Assembly (NCBI RefSeq): GCF_003751085.1
Contig: NZ_RJJY01000001.1
Location: 4,774,001-4,838,000 of the forward strand
DNA length: 64,000 nt
Reading direction: 5' to 3'
Source of the DNA: Micromonospora sp. Llam0
GTDB lineage: Bacteria; Actinomycetota; Actinomycetes; Mycobacteriales; Micromonosporaceae
Shown here: positions 21,801 through 27,739 of the stretch, in pieces
Numbering within the stretch: position 1 is the first letter of the stretch
Layout of the letters: every line of letters starts with the position of its first letter
Position numbers and translations under genes: made by a program
The notes under the pieces: generated by a model
What the model was told of the DNA's origin: nothing
Database searches by the model: none
The model's input: the letters and a program-made list of their open reading frames with translations, nothing else

Positions 21801-22425
21801 CATTCCCGGCGACGACAAGGTCGCCCGGTATGCGGACCTGGTCGACGAGCTACAGCCGGACGGCGGCTGCCGGCTGCTCGGTTATTCGCTCGGCGGCAAC
21901 CTCGCCTTTGAGGTGGCGAAGGAGCTCGAGCGCCGGGGCCGGACAGTGCGACACGTGGTCATCGTCGATTCGTACCGTATCGGTGCGGAGTTCGAGTTCG
22001 GCCCGGAGCAGTTCGCGGCGTTCGAGCGGGAACTCGCTGAGCACCTGCGCCGGCACACCGGTTCGGAGATCGTCGCCCAGGAGACCCGGGAACAGGCCCG
22101 CGAATACATCGAGTTCTGCGCCCGTACCCCGAACCTGGGGGTCGTCGCGGCGCCGGTGACGGTGATCAGCGACCAGGACCGGATGGGGTTCTACGCGGCG
22201 GGTGAGCACGGCAGCTGGGCTGGCGCGTCACGCAGCCACGACGGCCTGCTCGCCGGGTTCGGCACGCACGCCGAGATGTTCGACCGGGAATACGCCTCCC
22301 GCAACGCCGGCCTGGTCCGTGACGTCCTGGCGGGCTCCGGTGCCGAACCCGGCACCGGCACCGGTTCCGGAGAACGTCCCGCGCCCGCTGCGAACCGCGA
22401 CCCGTCGCTCGCCCCAGTGGACTGA
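12868..22425 (+). CDS. ikaA: Iterative hybrid PKS-NRPS, polycyclic tetramate macrolactam synthase
   Basis: 3185 residues, start ATG 12868 with AAGGA 7 nt upstream. Domains: KS ~12-440 (C194, H329, H369 all present); AT ~545-850 (GHSTGE, S655; substrate motif VPYH at 755-758); DH ~915-1195 (H953 in HxxxGxxxxP; D1118); KR ~1250-1690 (S1616, Y1629, N1633); ACP ~1745-1815 (S1789); condensation ~1850-2300 (HHIISDA, H1992-D1997, Ala in place of the usual Gly); adenylation ~2320-2840 (K2832); thiolation (S2887 in GGSS); thioesterase (S3007 in GYSLGG, H3134). There is no ER. The adenylation code read by alignment is DVGELVSIDK, close to ornithine codes (DVGEIGSID). This single-module architecture is that of PTM synthases, which build two polyene chains iteratively and join both to ornithine. 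Symbol by analogy to ikarugamycin. Confidence 0.92.
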   Translation: MTYSRAAGAQEQNPANAGGSEKIAIIGIGCRMPGGASDYRTFWQNVVNGQDCITETPSDRYDVATLGSRDRTKPGRLVGGRGGYIDGVAEFDPAFFGISPREAEHMDPQQRKLLEVSWDALEDGGQKPTELAGRDVGVFIGAFTLDYKILQFADLSFETLAAHTATGTMMTMVSNRISYCFDFRGPSVSIDTACSSSLVAVHLARQSLLRGEIDLALAGGTLLHLTPQYTIAETKGGFLSADGRSRPFDASANGYVRAEGVGAVALKRLSDALADGDPIHAVIIGSGVNQDGRTNGITVPNADAQATLIERVCAEAGIAPGSLQYVEAHGTSTPVGDPIEAKALGRVLAIGRRPGETCYIGSVKTNIGHTESAAGVAGLIKTAMSVKHRIIAPQINFDQVNPEIDLTSLPFEIPTAPTPWPQHQGPARAGVNSFGFGGTNAHVLLEEPPQRPDVIAPTAGPPAYTILPLTARDPDALPALAEGIRRELAGADGHDAVALADLGYTLARRRQHHEHRLSIVYPSRAQVRSDRASLDTALAAYLRGDPHSHVFVDQRRDAHECALVWVFTGMGPQWWAMGRQLYADEPVYRDAIGRCDRAIRRIAGWSLINELNADEVDSRMAETWLAQPANFAVQVGLAALWRSYGVRPDAIVGHSTGEVAAFYEAGVYSLEEAVRIVVHRSRLQQKLVGTGTMLAVGLTEAEAEHRIRRYGERVSVAAVNSPGAVTLAGDEGTLAGLAAELTAEQTFAKLVAVRVPYHSAAMDMIKDELLASLHGLAPRPAQVPVYLTGQDGVAQGPELDADYWWRNVRDSVRFRGAVDRLVDDGYRLFLEIGPHPVLGHSVQECLASRDVQGRTLPSIRRGEDEPQRMVMSLAALHSLGVEIAWDVLHPVGTPVPLPRYPFRRDRYWVEPRSVAQVRLGQRDHPLLGRRLSNAEPTWEVRLDTEDMPYLDDHRIQGNTVFPAAGYLEMAAQAVIALTDGGAARLADVELRRALFLSAGESRTVQLSVTAESGEFTVASIAGDAADHAVHASGILLTGQPGRRVARLAAAAVRQRLAHHLDGARCYADLAALGYHYGPTFQGIEQVWIGPDEALARIRLPAALDGSAGGYHVHPVLLDACFQTLLTPQLLDAAGPDEERTGIRLPLSIAEVRLDPVGDQALWAHTTIVRHDADGLIGDIAVYADDGTPVGHIGGFRAADVEKATAAVGVGVGTIDSWLAELQWVQREALTDPEAQPTAADRAGDRWLVFADRNGLAEELADLVTARGGHCHLVRPGPGFHLDRDGAGSTVRPGRADELHRLLTELRAAGFGPFHNVVHLWGLDLPPLDRTAIGEFAEHTSLGVYSLVALAQALLAQGTDGRLHVVARGTQAVQAADPVAPMGAPVWGVCRVLRHQELLNHPGKLIDLGPAGGRDRTARRAEAAALLRELAVDDEDEIALRGDHRYTSRLRPADELTRPLPLRLRADGAYLVTGAFGALGRLLCRTLVRRGARRLILLGRSPVPPRRRWGEPGWDGAVRDRIDFLMELEKLGCQPILARLDVTDEAALTGWLADHRASQAPPIRGVFHLAGQVRDTLLPEMDRAAFDTAYAPKVLGAYLLHRHLNDEPLEHFVLFASIASLLTTAGQSNYAAGNAFLDALAQHRRATGLPALSLDWGPWATGMIEELGLVHHYRHSRGMSSLSPAAGMAVLERVIGQDRAQLLVATIVDWPTFLSWYTSEPPLVADLAATAAQPPDAGGESFLDVFRDADGDRRRQLLGERFTAVVAAVLRVPPERVDPASSVAALGLDSLLAMELRARIAAEIHVALPVVALLSGAAVADLIEQAHDELVDLLTTDTATSGADVEVYSDEQCYPLTQNQKALWFLKQLNPDGYAYNIGGAVEVRVELDAGLMFEAVRALIARHPSLRANFLLEQGQSDLGRRAGHRQPVQRIHPQIRADVALFDVRDRAWTDVYQMIIQEYRRPYDLERDPLVRFRLFRLGPQRWVIMKAVHHIISDAISTFTFIEELLAVYEGLRRGEPAQLPPVSAHYLDFLNWQNRFLGSPQASRSLDYWRSHLPAEVPILNLPTDKPRPAVQTNNGASEFFTLDPDLTTRVHATARDHNATVFMVLLCAYFVLLHRYSGQDDVIVGSPVTGRTEEEFASTYGYFVNPLPLRADLSGDPSIADLLNQVRTTVLNGLDNQDYPFVLLVEQLGLHHDPSRSAVFQTMFILLTHKVATEKYGYRLEYIELPEEEGQFDLTLSVYEDEADHQFHCVLKYNTDLFLPETVRRIARHYVQLLDTMSRSAPEQPVRQLELLGADERERLLDDWSGARQQVPHDVPVHELMARVAAQRPDAVAVVAPAGPSGAAFGSADTRRLDYATLERRSRQLAHRLRRLGVRDGAVVALCLDKSPELITAVLAVLRAGGAYLPLDADYPAERLAYMLRNAGATLVLADGAARGGISGMVGVSGRVLDLHSLLRAAGNEPDAALDVRVGLDDPAYVVYTSGSTGLPKAVQVTHRNLAAVYSGWRQEYRLDEVRVHLQMASFAFDVFAGDLVRALCSGGTLVLVDRDLLFNTDRLYRTMVSERVDCGEFVPAVARGLLAYCARERRRLEFMRLLIVGSDIWTVEEYQRLRALGGPHTRVVNSYGLSEATIDSTYFDGPPDTLDPGHVVPIGRPFPNSAVYLLDEQGGLVPPGVPGELWVGGHGVATGYAGDAEQTAQRFVTRTLSRRPGALPVRLYRTGDLARWAADGVLHLLGRADTQVKVRGHRVETGEVESLLKALPAVAEAVVVVRPDAGGEAVLCAYYVLADGAVLDRRELRSHLADHLPTFMIPAHLDQLSALPLTPNGKVDVAALPPPGPDPEQRRDDPPVTLYETRMAEHWRALLNLDEIGLRQDFFEAGGSSIKLVELIYGLQTEFNIEIPVSRLFQISTLHGMAKTVEHIVTGRLTGGQPYLTFNPADRPALFCFPPAGGHGLIYRQFVMHLPEYHAVGFNHIPGDDKVARYADLVDELQPDGGCRLLGYSLGGNLAFEVAKELERRGRTVRHVVIVDSYRIGAEFEFGPEQFAAFERELAEHLRRHTGSEIVAQETREQAREYIEFCARTPNLGVVAAPVTVISDQDRMGFYAAGEHGSWAGASRSHDGLLAGFGTHAEMFDREYASRNAGLVRDVLAGSGAEPGTGTGSGERPAPAANRDPSLAPVD

Positions 22426-22445
22426 CCATCGAGGAGGCACCGACC

Positions 22446-24176
22446 ATGCCAGAGTCGAAACCCGCCCGGGAAACGATGATCATCATCGGTGGTGGCCTAG
22501 GTGGTCTCGCCACCGGCTGCTATGCGCAGATGAACGGCTACCGCACCCACACTTTCGAGATGCACGAGTTGCCGGGCGGCTGCTGCACCGCCTGGGACCA
22601 GGGTGAGTTCACCTTCGACTGGTGCGTGAGCTGGCTGCTCGGCAGCGGGCCCGGCAACGACATGCACCAGATCTGGCTCGAACTCGGCGCGCTGCAGGGC
22701 AAGGAGATGCGCGACTTCGAGACGTTCAACATCGTCCGTGGCCGGGACGGGCGGACCGTCTACTTCTACTCCGACCCTGACCGGTTGCAGGAGCACCTGC
22801 TGTGGCACTCGCCCGCCGACGCGCGGCTCATCCGCGACTTCTGCGCCGGGATACGCACCTTCAAGAAGCTGCTCAACGCCTATCCGTTCCTCAAGCCGGT
22901 CGGCCTGATGCGGCCGTGGGAACGGTGGCGGATGCTCGCCACCTTCCTGCCGCACTTCAACACCATCCGCAGGTCGATCACGACGCTGATGACCGACTAC
23001 TCCGCCAAATTCAAAGATCCGCTGCTGCGGGAGGCGTTCAACTTCATCCTGTACGAGCGACATGCGAGCTTTCCGGTGCTGCCCTTCTACTTCCAACTCG
23101 CGGCGCACGCCGGGCGCACCGCCGGCGTGCCGGAGGGGGGTTCGCTCGGGCTGGCCCGCTCGATCGAGCAGCGCTACCTGCGGCTCGGCGGCAAGATCAC
23201 GTACAACGCGAAGGTCGACGAGGTGCTGGTCGAGAACGACCGGGCGGTCGGGGTCCGACTCAGCGACGGACGTGAGCACCGCGCCGACATCGTCGTCGCC
23301 ACCTGCGACGGGCACACGACGGTCACCAAGCTCCTGAACGGCCGCTACCTCAACGAGACCTACCGTCGCCTGTACACCGAGACCATCGACGAGCCCGGCC
23401 AGGTCTACCCCGGGTACGTCAGCGCGTTCTTCGGCCTCGACCAGCCGTATCCGGACGCAGACCCGTGCACCACTCATCTGCTGTCGCCCGAGGAGGCAAC
23501 GGACCTGGTCGGCATCAGCGAACACCCCAGCATCAACGTACAGTTCCGCAGCCGGCACTACCCCGAGCTCTCCCCGGCGGAAACCTCGGTCGTGTTCGTC
23601 ACCTTCTTCTCCGATACCGACGCCTGGCGGCAACTGGTGGCGGGACCGGAGCAGGCAAGCCGGGTCCGCAAGGGCGAATTGCTGCACACCCTGCGGGTGC
23701 GGCGGGGCCGCACCTACTACGCCGCGAAGCGACAGGTGCGCACCGCCCTGCTCGGCCTGCTCGACCAGCGTTACCCCGGGCTCGCAGACACGGTCGTGGC
23801 GCACGATATCGCGACACCGCTGACCCAGATCCGCTACACCGCCAACCACGACGGCTCGATCGCCGGCTGGCAACCGTTCGTCGACGGCGGCGAGACGATG
23901 GAAAAGGAGCTGGAAAAGCACGGCCCGGTGCTACCCGGGCTGGCTGACTTCTATTTGGCCGGCGTCTGGACCACGATCGGCGGGCTCATCCGGGCCGCTG
24001 CCAGCGGCCGGCATGTCGTGCAGTTCATCTGCCGCGACGACGGCCGGCCCTTCACCGCCGACATCGACGACACGGCACCGCCGCCCACGCAGGTGACGGT
24101 GCCCGTGCCGGCCAAGCCCTCGCTGGCCTTCCCGGCCGAGGGACACCCGTCCATTCTCACCCGGCAAGGAGCCTGA
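22446..24176 (+). CDS. ikaB: FAD-dependent phytoene-desaturase-like oxidoreductase (PTM ring-forming enzyme)
   Basis: 576 residues. N-terminal FAD Rossmann motif GGGLGG (15-20) with E38-type ribose binding (HTFEMHELPGGCC). The fold is phytoene desaturase/CrtI-like, with the C-terminal motif FYLAGVWTTIGGLIRAAASG for FAD binding. In PTM pathways such enzymes reductively close the outer carbocycles of the polyene tetramate; in ikarugamycin IkaB starts the as-indacene ring system. ATG 22446 with GAGGAGG, 20 bp after the synthase. Only one such FAD enzyme is present; clusters for 5-5-6 PTMs usually have two or more. The role is inferred from family and context. Confidence 0.85.
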   Translation: MPESKPARETMIIIGGGLGGLATGCYAQMNGYRTHTFEMHELPGGCCTAWDQGEFTFDWCVSWLLGSGPGNDMHQIWLELGALQGKEMRDFETFNIVRGRDGRTVYFYSDPDRLQEHLLWHSPADARLIRDFCAGIRTFKKLLNAYPFLKPVGLMRPWERWRMLATFLPHFNTIRRSITTLMTDYSAKFKDPLLREAFNFILYERHASFPVLPFYFQLAAHAGRTAGVPEGGSLGLARSIEQRYLRLGGKITYNAKVDEVLVENDRAVGVRLSDGREHRADIVVATCDGHTTVTKLLNGRYLNETYRRLYTETIDEPGQVYPGYVSAFFGLDQPYPDADPCTTHLLSPEEATDLVGISEHPSINVQFRSRHYPELSPAETSVVFVTFFSDTDAWRQLVAGPEQASRVRKGELLHTLRVRRGRTYYAAKRQVRTALLGLLDQRYPGLADTVVAHDIATPLTQIRYTANHDGSIAGWQPFVDGGETMEKELEKHGPVLPGLADFYLAGVWTTIGGLIRAAASGRHVVQFICRDDGRPFTADIDDTAPPPTQVTVPVPAKPSLAFPAEGHPSILTRQGA

Positions 24177-24177
24177 G

Positions 24178-25233
24178 TTGAAGATCGCGAAGTGGGTCGT
24201 GCGCGAGCATGTCGACGGCGTCCCCGAAGTCGGCCGGATCTACGAGAAGGTGACAGAGGACGCACCGGTCGCGCTCGGCGACGACGAGATGCTGTTTCAG
24301 ACGCGGTACGTCTCGGTCGATCCGTACCTGCACGGGCTCGCCTTGGAGACGCCGGTCGGGCAGCACATGATCGCCGACTCGATCATGGAGGTGATCGAGG
24401 CCGGACCGGACGCCCGTTTCCAGGTGGGAGACCTGGTCCAGGGCTACGGCGGTTGGCGCAGTCACGTCGTCGGCACCGGCGGCGAGGTGCTGTGGCAGGG
24501 GGAGACGTTCCCGATGGTCTTCCCCGCCTACCGCAAGCTGAATCCGCAGCACTACGACGACGTGCTGCCGGTGACGACGGCGCTGGGGATCATGGGAGGG
24601 CCAGGCATCACCGCGTGGGGCACGCTGACGCATTTTCTGACGGTCCGCCCGGGTGACACGCTGGTGATCAGCGGCGCCTCGGGAGCCATCGGAACGCTGG
24701 TCGGGCAGCTCGCCAAGCGGGCCGGAGCGCGGCTGGTGGGCACCACCGCGTCCGCAGAGAAGGTCCCGTTCCTCACCGAACTCGGCTTCGACGCCGTGGT
24801 CGAGTATCGGCACGGTGACGAGCCAGGCCGGGTACGGGAGGCGCTGGTCAAAGCCGCCCCGGACGGCGTCGACAGCTACTTCGACAACCTTGGTGGCACG
24901 ATCACCGACATGGTCTTCACGATGCTGAACGTGCACAGCCGGGTCGCGGTCTGCTGGCAGTGGGCCACCCAGGTGGGCCGCGAACAGACCGGGCTACGTC
25001 TCCTGCCGATGATCATGTACCCCCGTACGACCATCCGGGGCATTTTCGCACACGAGTGGTTCACCGAGGAGAACCTGTCGAGGATGCGCGACGAACTCGG
25101 CGGCATGGTCCGTCGGGGGGAACTGACCTACCAGCAGACCGTCCACCACGGATTCGACGAGATTCCGAACGCATACCACAGCCTCTACCAAGACCGGGGA
25201 GGTAACCGGGGCAAGATCCTGGTCGCCATTTAG
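24178..25233 (+). CDS. ikaC: NADPH-dependent MDR-family oxidoreductase (PTM inner-ring cyclase)
   Basis: 351 residues, zinc-free medium-chain dehydrogenase/reductase of the curcumin/leukotriene B4 reductase type. It has an N-terminal GroES-like half and an NADPH-binding motif SGASGAIGTLVGQLAK (~161-176). No zinc ligands are seen. TTG 24178 follows AAGGAG and begins 1 bp after the FAD gene stop, so translation is coupled. In ikarugamycin IkaC closes the inner five-membered ring by hydride addition, and in HSAF OX4 forms the six-membered ring with a related enzyme. Which ring it makes here depends on the FAD enzyme; 5-6-5 is the simplest prediction. Confidence 0.85.
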   Translation: MKIAKWVVREHVDGVPEVGRIYEKVTEDAPVALGDDEMLFQTRYVSVDPYLHGLALETPVGQHMIADSIMEVIEAGPDARFQVGDLVQGYGGWRSHVVGTGGEVLWQGETFPMVFPAYRKLNPQHYDDVLPVTTALGIMGGPGITAWGTLTHFLTVRPGDTLVISGASGAIGTLVGQLAKRAGARLVGTTASAEKVPFLTELGFDAVVEYRHGDEPGRVREALVKAAPDGVDSYFDNLGGTITDMVFTMLNVHSRVAVCWQWATQVGREQTGLRLLPMIMYPRTTIRGIFAHEWFTEENLSRMRDELGGMVRRGELTYQQTVHHGFDEIPNAYHSLYQDRGGNRGKILVAI

Positions 25234-25243
25234 CCGGGGTGGA

Positions 25244-25279
25244 GCCGCCAGGTCCGGTGCCAGATGCCGTACCGGCGGC
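25244..25279 (+). terminator. Possible weak hairpin after the PTM operon
   Basis: GCCG...CCGGT (25244-25258) can pair imperfectly with ACCGGCGGC (25271-25279), starting 11 bp after the ikaC stop. The stem is interrupted, so this is only a candidate. Confidence 0.3.
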
Positions 25280-25418
25280 CCCTGCGGTGAAGATGTTCCG
25301 CGACGCGGCAAGTCCGAGCACGGTCGCGACGACCGCTCTGCCCGGATTTCCGGCTGATTTCCGCCATCTGACAACGAACCGAGCCCGGCGGAAGTATTTT
25401 TGAGCGTCGATCCCTCTC

Positions 25419-25474
25419 GGTAGGAGTGTCCATCCCGCGACCGTCGGCACCACGGCGGTCGCCACACTCCTACC
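25419..25474 (+). promoter_or_regulatory. Long leader hairpin ahead of secreted-protein gene
   Basis: Perfect 11-bp outer arms (25419-25429 GGTAGGAGTGT, 25464-25474 ACACTCCTACC) enclose a second perfect 7-bp stem (25436-25442 GCGACCG with 25456-25462 CGGTCGC). The hairpin ends just before the ribosome site GGGAGG of the gene at 25491, so it would sit in the 5' leader. Possible mRNA stabiliser, regulatory leader or palindromic operator. Confidence 0.55.
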
Positions 25475-25490
25475 CCTTCGGGAGGAAACC

Positions 25491-26534
25491 TTGTCCACGC
25501 GTCTGACGCAACGCGTACGCAGATCCACACTCGCACTGATCGGCACGGCCACGCTGGCGCTGCTGCTCCCGGTCACCTCGGCCACAGCGGCGGCGCTGGA
25601 CCGCTCGACCGACCGCACCGCCACCGCCGCGCCCGTCGACGTCTTCATGAAGGACCATCCGTCGGACGTCGGAATTCAACCGCACGGGCTGAGCCCGATC
25701 TGGGCAAGCCCCGACATCAAGGTCTGCCCCACCGCCGTCGAGTGCGCGACCAGCCAGAACCCGATCGTCGGGCAGACCAACTACATCTTCATCAAGCTGC
25801 GCAACCCCGGGCCGTACGGTGCCGGCGGCATGGAGCAGGGTGAGATCCACGTCTACCGGACCACGCCGGGCGGCGGCGCGACCTGGCCCACCCACTGGAC
25901 CGAGATCGGCTGGATGTCGGTGCCGGTCTACGCCGGTGTCACCACCGTCACCATCCCCTGGAACGGCGTCCCCGGGCCGGGACACTTCTGTCTGCTCGCC
26001 CGCTGGGTCTCCCCCAACGACCCGATGACCTTCGAGGGTCCGAGCAACAGTGTGAACACCCGGGAGAACAACAACATCGCCTGGCGCAACGTCGACTCGG
26101 TGGCGCTGTCGACCAGCGGGCAGACCGAGGTCCGGCCGTTCGCGATCGGCAACGTCCTGCGGGAGCCGACCCGCAACAGCGTGGTCTTCAGCGAGGACGG
26201 CGCACCGCTGCGCACCGCCGGTGGACGGCTCGTGGTGGATCTCGGCCCGACGTTGTTCGCGCGCTGGGTCGAGGGCGGTATGGCCGGCAAGGGCATCCGG
26301 GAAGCGGGCCGTAACCGGGTCGAGATCGTCGACCCGGGCCAGGCCAGCCTGGACAACCTGATGCTGCGGGGCAACGAACGACTGACCATGCGGCTGCTGT
26401 TCACCGCCACCAACCCGGTCGAGAAGCCGATCGCCGTAATGGTGACGCAGTTCGGCCCGGACGCCGACGGCAAGGACTGGGCCGACCTGGGTGGTGTCCG
26501 CTACGACGTGACCGTCAGCAAGCAGGACCGTTAG
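25491..26534 (+). CDS. Secreted protein of unknown function
   Basis: 347 residues. TTG 25491 follows GGGAGGAAACC. Signal peptide ~1-34 (LALIGTATLALLLPVTSATAA). The mature part opens with VFMKDHPSDVGIQPHGLSP, SPDIKVCPTAVEC and GQTNYIFIKLRNPG; the last resembles CARDB-like Ig folds, and IPWNGVPGPGHFCLLARW has one of two conserved-looking Cys-containing strands. Similar two-part secreted proteins occur near proteases and in exported-protein loci of actinobacteria. No catalytic motif is recognised. It sits between the PTM operon and the subtilase/sigma operon, and nothing ties it to either. Function not assigned. Confidence 0.75.
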   Translation: MSTRLTQRVRRSTLALIGTATLALLLPVTSATAAALDRSTDRTATAAPVDVFMKDHPSDVGIQPHGLSPIWASPDIKVCPTAVECATSQNPIVGQTNYIFIKLRNPGPYGAGGMEQGEIHVYRTTPGGGATWPTHWTEIGWMSVPVYAGVTTVTIPWNGVPGPGHFCLLARWVSPNDPMTFEGPSNSVNTRENNNIAWRNVDSVALSTSGQTEVRPFAIGNVLREPTRNSVVFSEDGAPLRTAGGRLVVDLGPTLFARWVEGGMAGKGIREAGRNRVEIVDPGQASLDNLMLRGNERLTMRLLFTATNPVEKPIAVMVTQFGPDADGKDWADLGGVRYDVTVSKQDR

Positions 26535-26610
26535 CCACCTCGCAGGGCAGGGACGGAGGTGGCGTCCGGGACCCGTGACCTCCGTCCCGGCGAGGTCCGG
26601 ATCTGCTGGC

Positions 26611-27075
26611 TCAGCGCAGGCTGACCCAGCAGGTCCGGACCTTGTATGTCGCGGTGCTGGCCCGCAGCTGCACCGGGCCGGTCGGCGGTACGCCCATCGA
26701 GAAGAACCCGGCCTCGTCCACCGGCACGTCCTCGTACTGCCCGGCGGCGGACCGGGCACTGAGCCGGCCCGGCGCGGCCGGGGAGAGCTGCCCCACCACC
26801 CCGCTCGCGGTGACTTCGACGGCGAGGACCACCGGACCGGACCGGAAGGTCAGGGTCCGGTCGGTGCCGCCGGACCGGGTCGACCCGACTGGCTCCAGGT
26901 CACAGGCCGAGTCGAAGGTCAACTCGGCGACCGCCAGCTCGGCGTCGACGGTCCGCCAGCTGAACGCGGCCAGTGCCGCGGCCAGGAAGTGCTCCGGCAC
27001 CGGTCCGGAGTCGCGCAGGGCGGCACCCAGCTCGATCAGCAGCGCGTCGTCACTGTGTGGTGGCCACTGCCGCAT
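26611..27075 (-). CDS. Unknown protein coupled to ECF sigma factor
   Basis: 154 residues, start ATG 27075 with GGAGGTGA just upstream; it overlaps the 3' end of the sigma gene by 26 bp. The N-terminus (SDDALLIELGAALRDSGPVPEHFLAAALAAFSWRTVDAELA) looks like a short helical region, followed by a beta-rich part (LTFRSGPVVLAVEVTASGVVGQLSP). There is no membrane helix and no zinc-binding anti-sigma HxxxCxxC motif. Position and coupling suggest a regulatory partner of the sigma factor, possibly a soluble anti-sigma-like protein, but that is inference. Confidence 0.7.
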   Translation of the reverse strand: MRQWPPHSDDALLIELGAALRDSGPVPEHFLAAALAAFSWRTVDAELAVAELTFDSACDLEPVGSTRSGGTDRTLTFRSGPVVLAVEVTASGVVGQLSPAAPGRLSARSAAGQYEDVPVDEAGFFSMGVPPTGPVQLRASTATYKVRTCWVSLR

Positions 27076-27739
27076 CACGTTCACCTCCGTTCCCCTGCTG
27101 CTGCCCGGGCGGGCCGATCCTGACGTACGGGGCGAGGGCTGGGCAGTTGCGCAGCTTCGCCAGGCATCGGACCTGGGTCGGGCCGACGCTTCCAGTGGGC
27201 ATGCCGAGTTGCTCGCCAATCTCACGGTAGCTGGCCGGCGGGTCGGCGACGAGTAGCGTGAGTAGTTCCCGGCAGCGCGGCGGCAACTCGGCGAACGCGT
27301 CACGCAGCGCCTGGCGCCGCTCCTCCCGGAGCAGATCCTCGTCGGGAGTCGCCGGGTCGACCAGCCGGAAGACGCCGACATGCGCGTCGGTCGATTCGTC
27401 GTACGGGTCGAACGGCTGGGTACGCCGGCCGAGCCGCAGCATCCGGTGACACTCCCGCCGGGTGGTGGTCACCAGCCAGGCAGGCAGTGCGTGCGACTCG
27501 CGCAGCCGGCCGAGGTGCTCGACCAGCCGCAGCCAGACGGTCTGGTTGACGTCGGCGGCGTCGGCGTGGCCGAGCCCGTAGCTGCGGATCACCGCCGCCA
27601 CCAGCGGGCTGTACCGGTGGACCAGCGCGGACCAGGCGGTCTCGTCGCCGGTGGCCGCAGCGGAAACCAGCTCGGGGACGGTAGCCGGCGCCGGATCGGG
27701 ATCAGGCGCCGGTTCGGGGACGGCGTCGGGGCCACTCAT
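27050..27739 (-). CDS. ECF-type RNA polymerase sigma factor
   Basis: 229 residues. Region 2 at ~30-100 (AWSALVHRYSPLVAAVIRSYGLGHADAADVNQTVWLRLVEHL, WLVTTTRRECHRMLR) and region 4 at ~145-200 (DAFAELPPRCRELLTLLVADPPASYREIGEQLGMPTGSVGPTQVRCLAKLR). A Pro/Ala/Asp-rich N-terminal tail and a Gln/Gly-rich C-terminal tail are unconserved. ATG 27739 overlaps the subtilase stop by 4 bp (ATGA), so it is co-translated. It directs RNA polymerase to a small regulon, which likely includes its own operon and the divergent CHAT gene. Confidence 0.93.
   Translation of the reverse strand: MSGPDAVPEPAPDPDPAPATVPELVSAAATGDETAWSALVHRYSPLVAAVIRSYGLGHADAADVNQTVWLRLVEHLGRLRESHALPAWLVTTTRRECHRMLRLGRRTQPFDPYDESTDAHVGVFRLVDPATPDEDLLREERRQALRDAFAELPPRCRELLTLLVADPPASYREIGEQLGMPTGSVGPTQVRCLAKLRNCPALAPYVRIGPPGQQQGNGGERDAAVATTQ

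Noticed and set aside
22446..24176. FAD enzyme as a carotenoid biosynthesis gene
   Set aside because: CrtI-like fold, but no phytoene synthase or other carotenoid gene nearby. The tight coupling to the PKS-NRPS favours a PTM role.
25419..25474. Leader hairpin as a known riboswitch
   Set aside because: No T-box, cobalamin, SAM or TPP core elements could be found; only nested simple stems.
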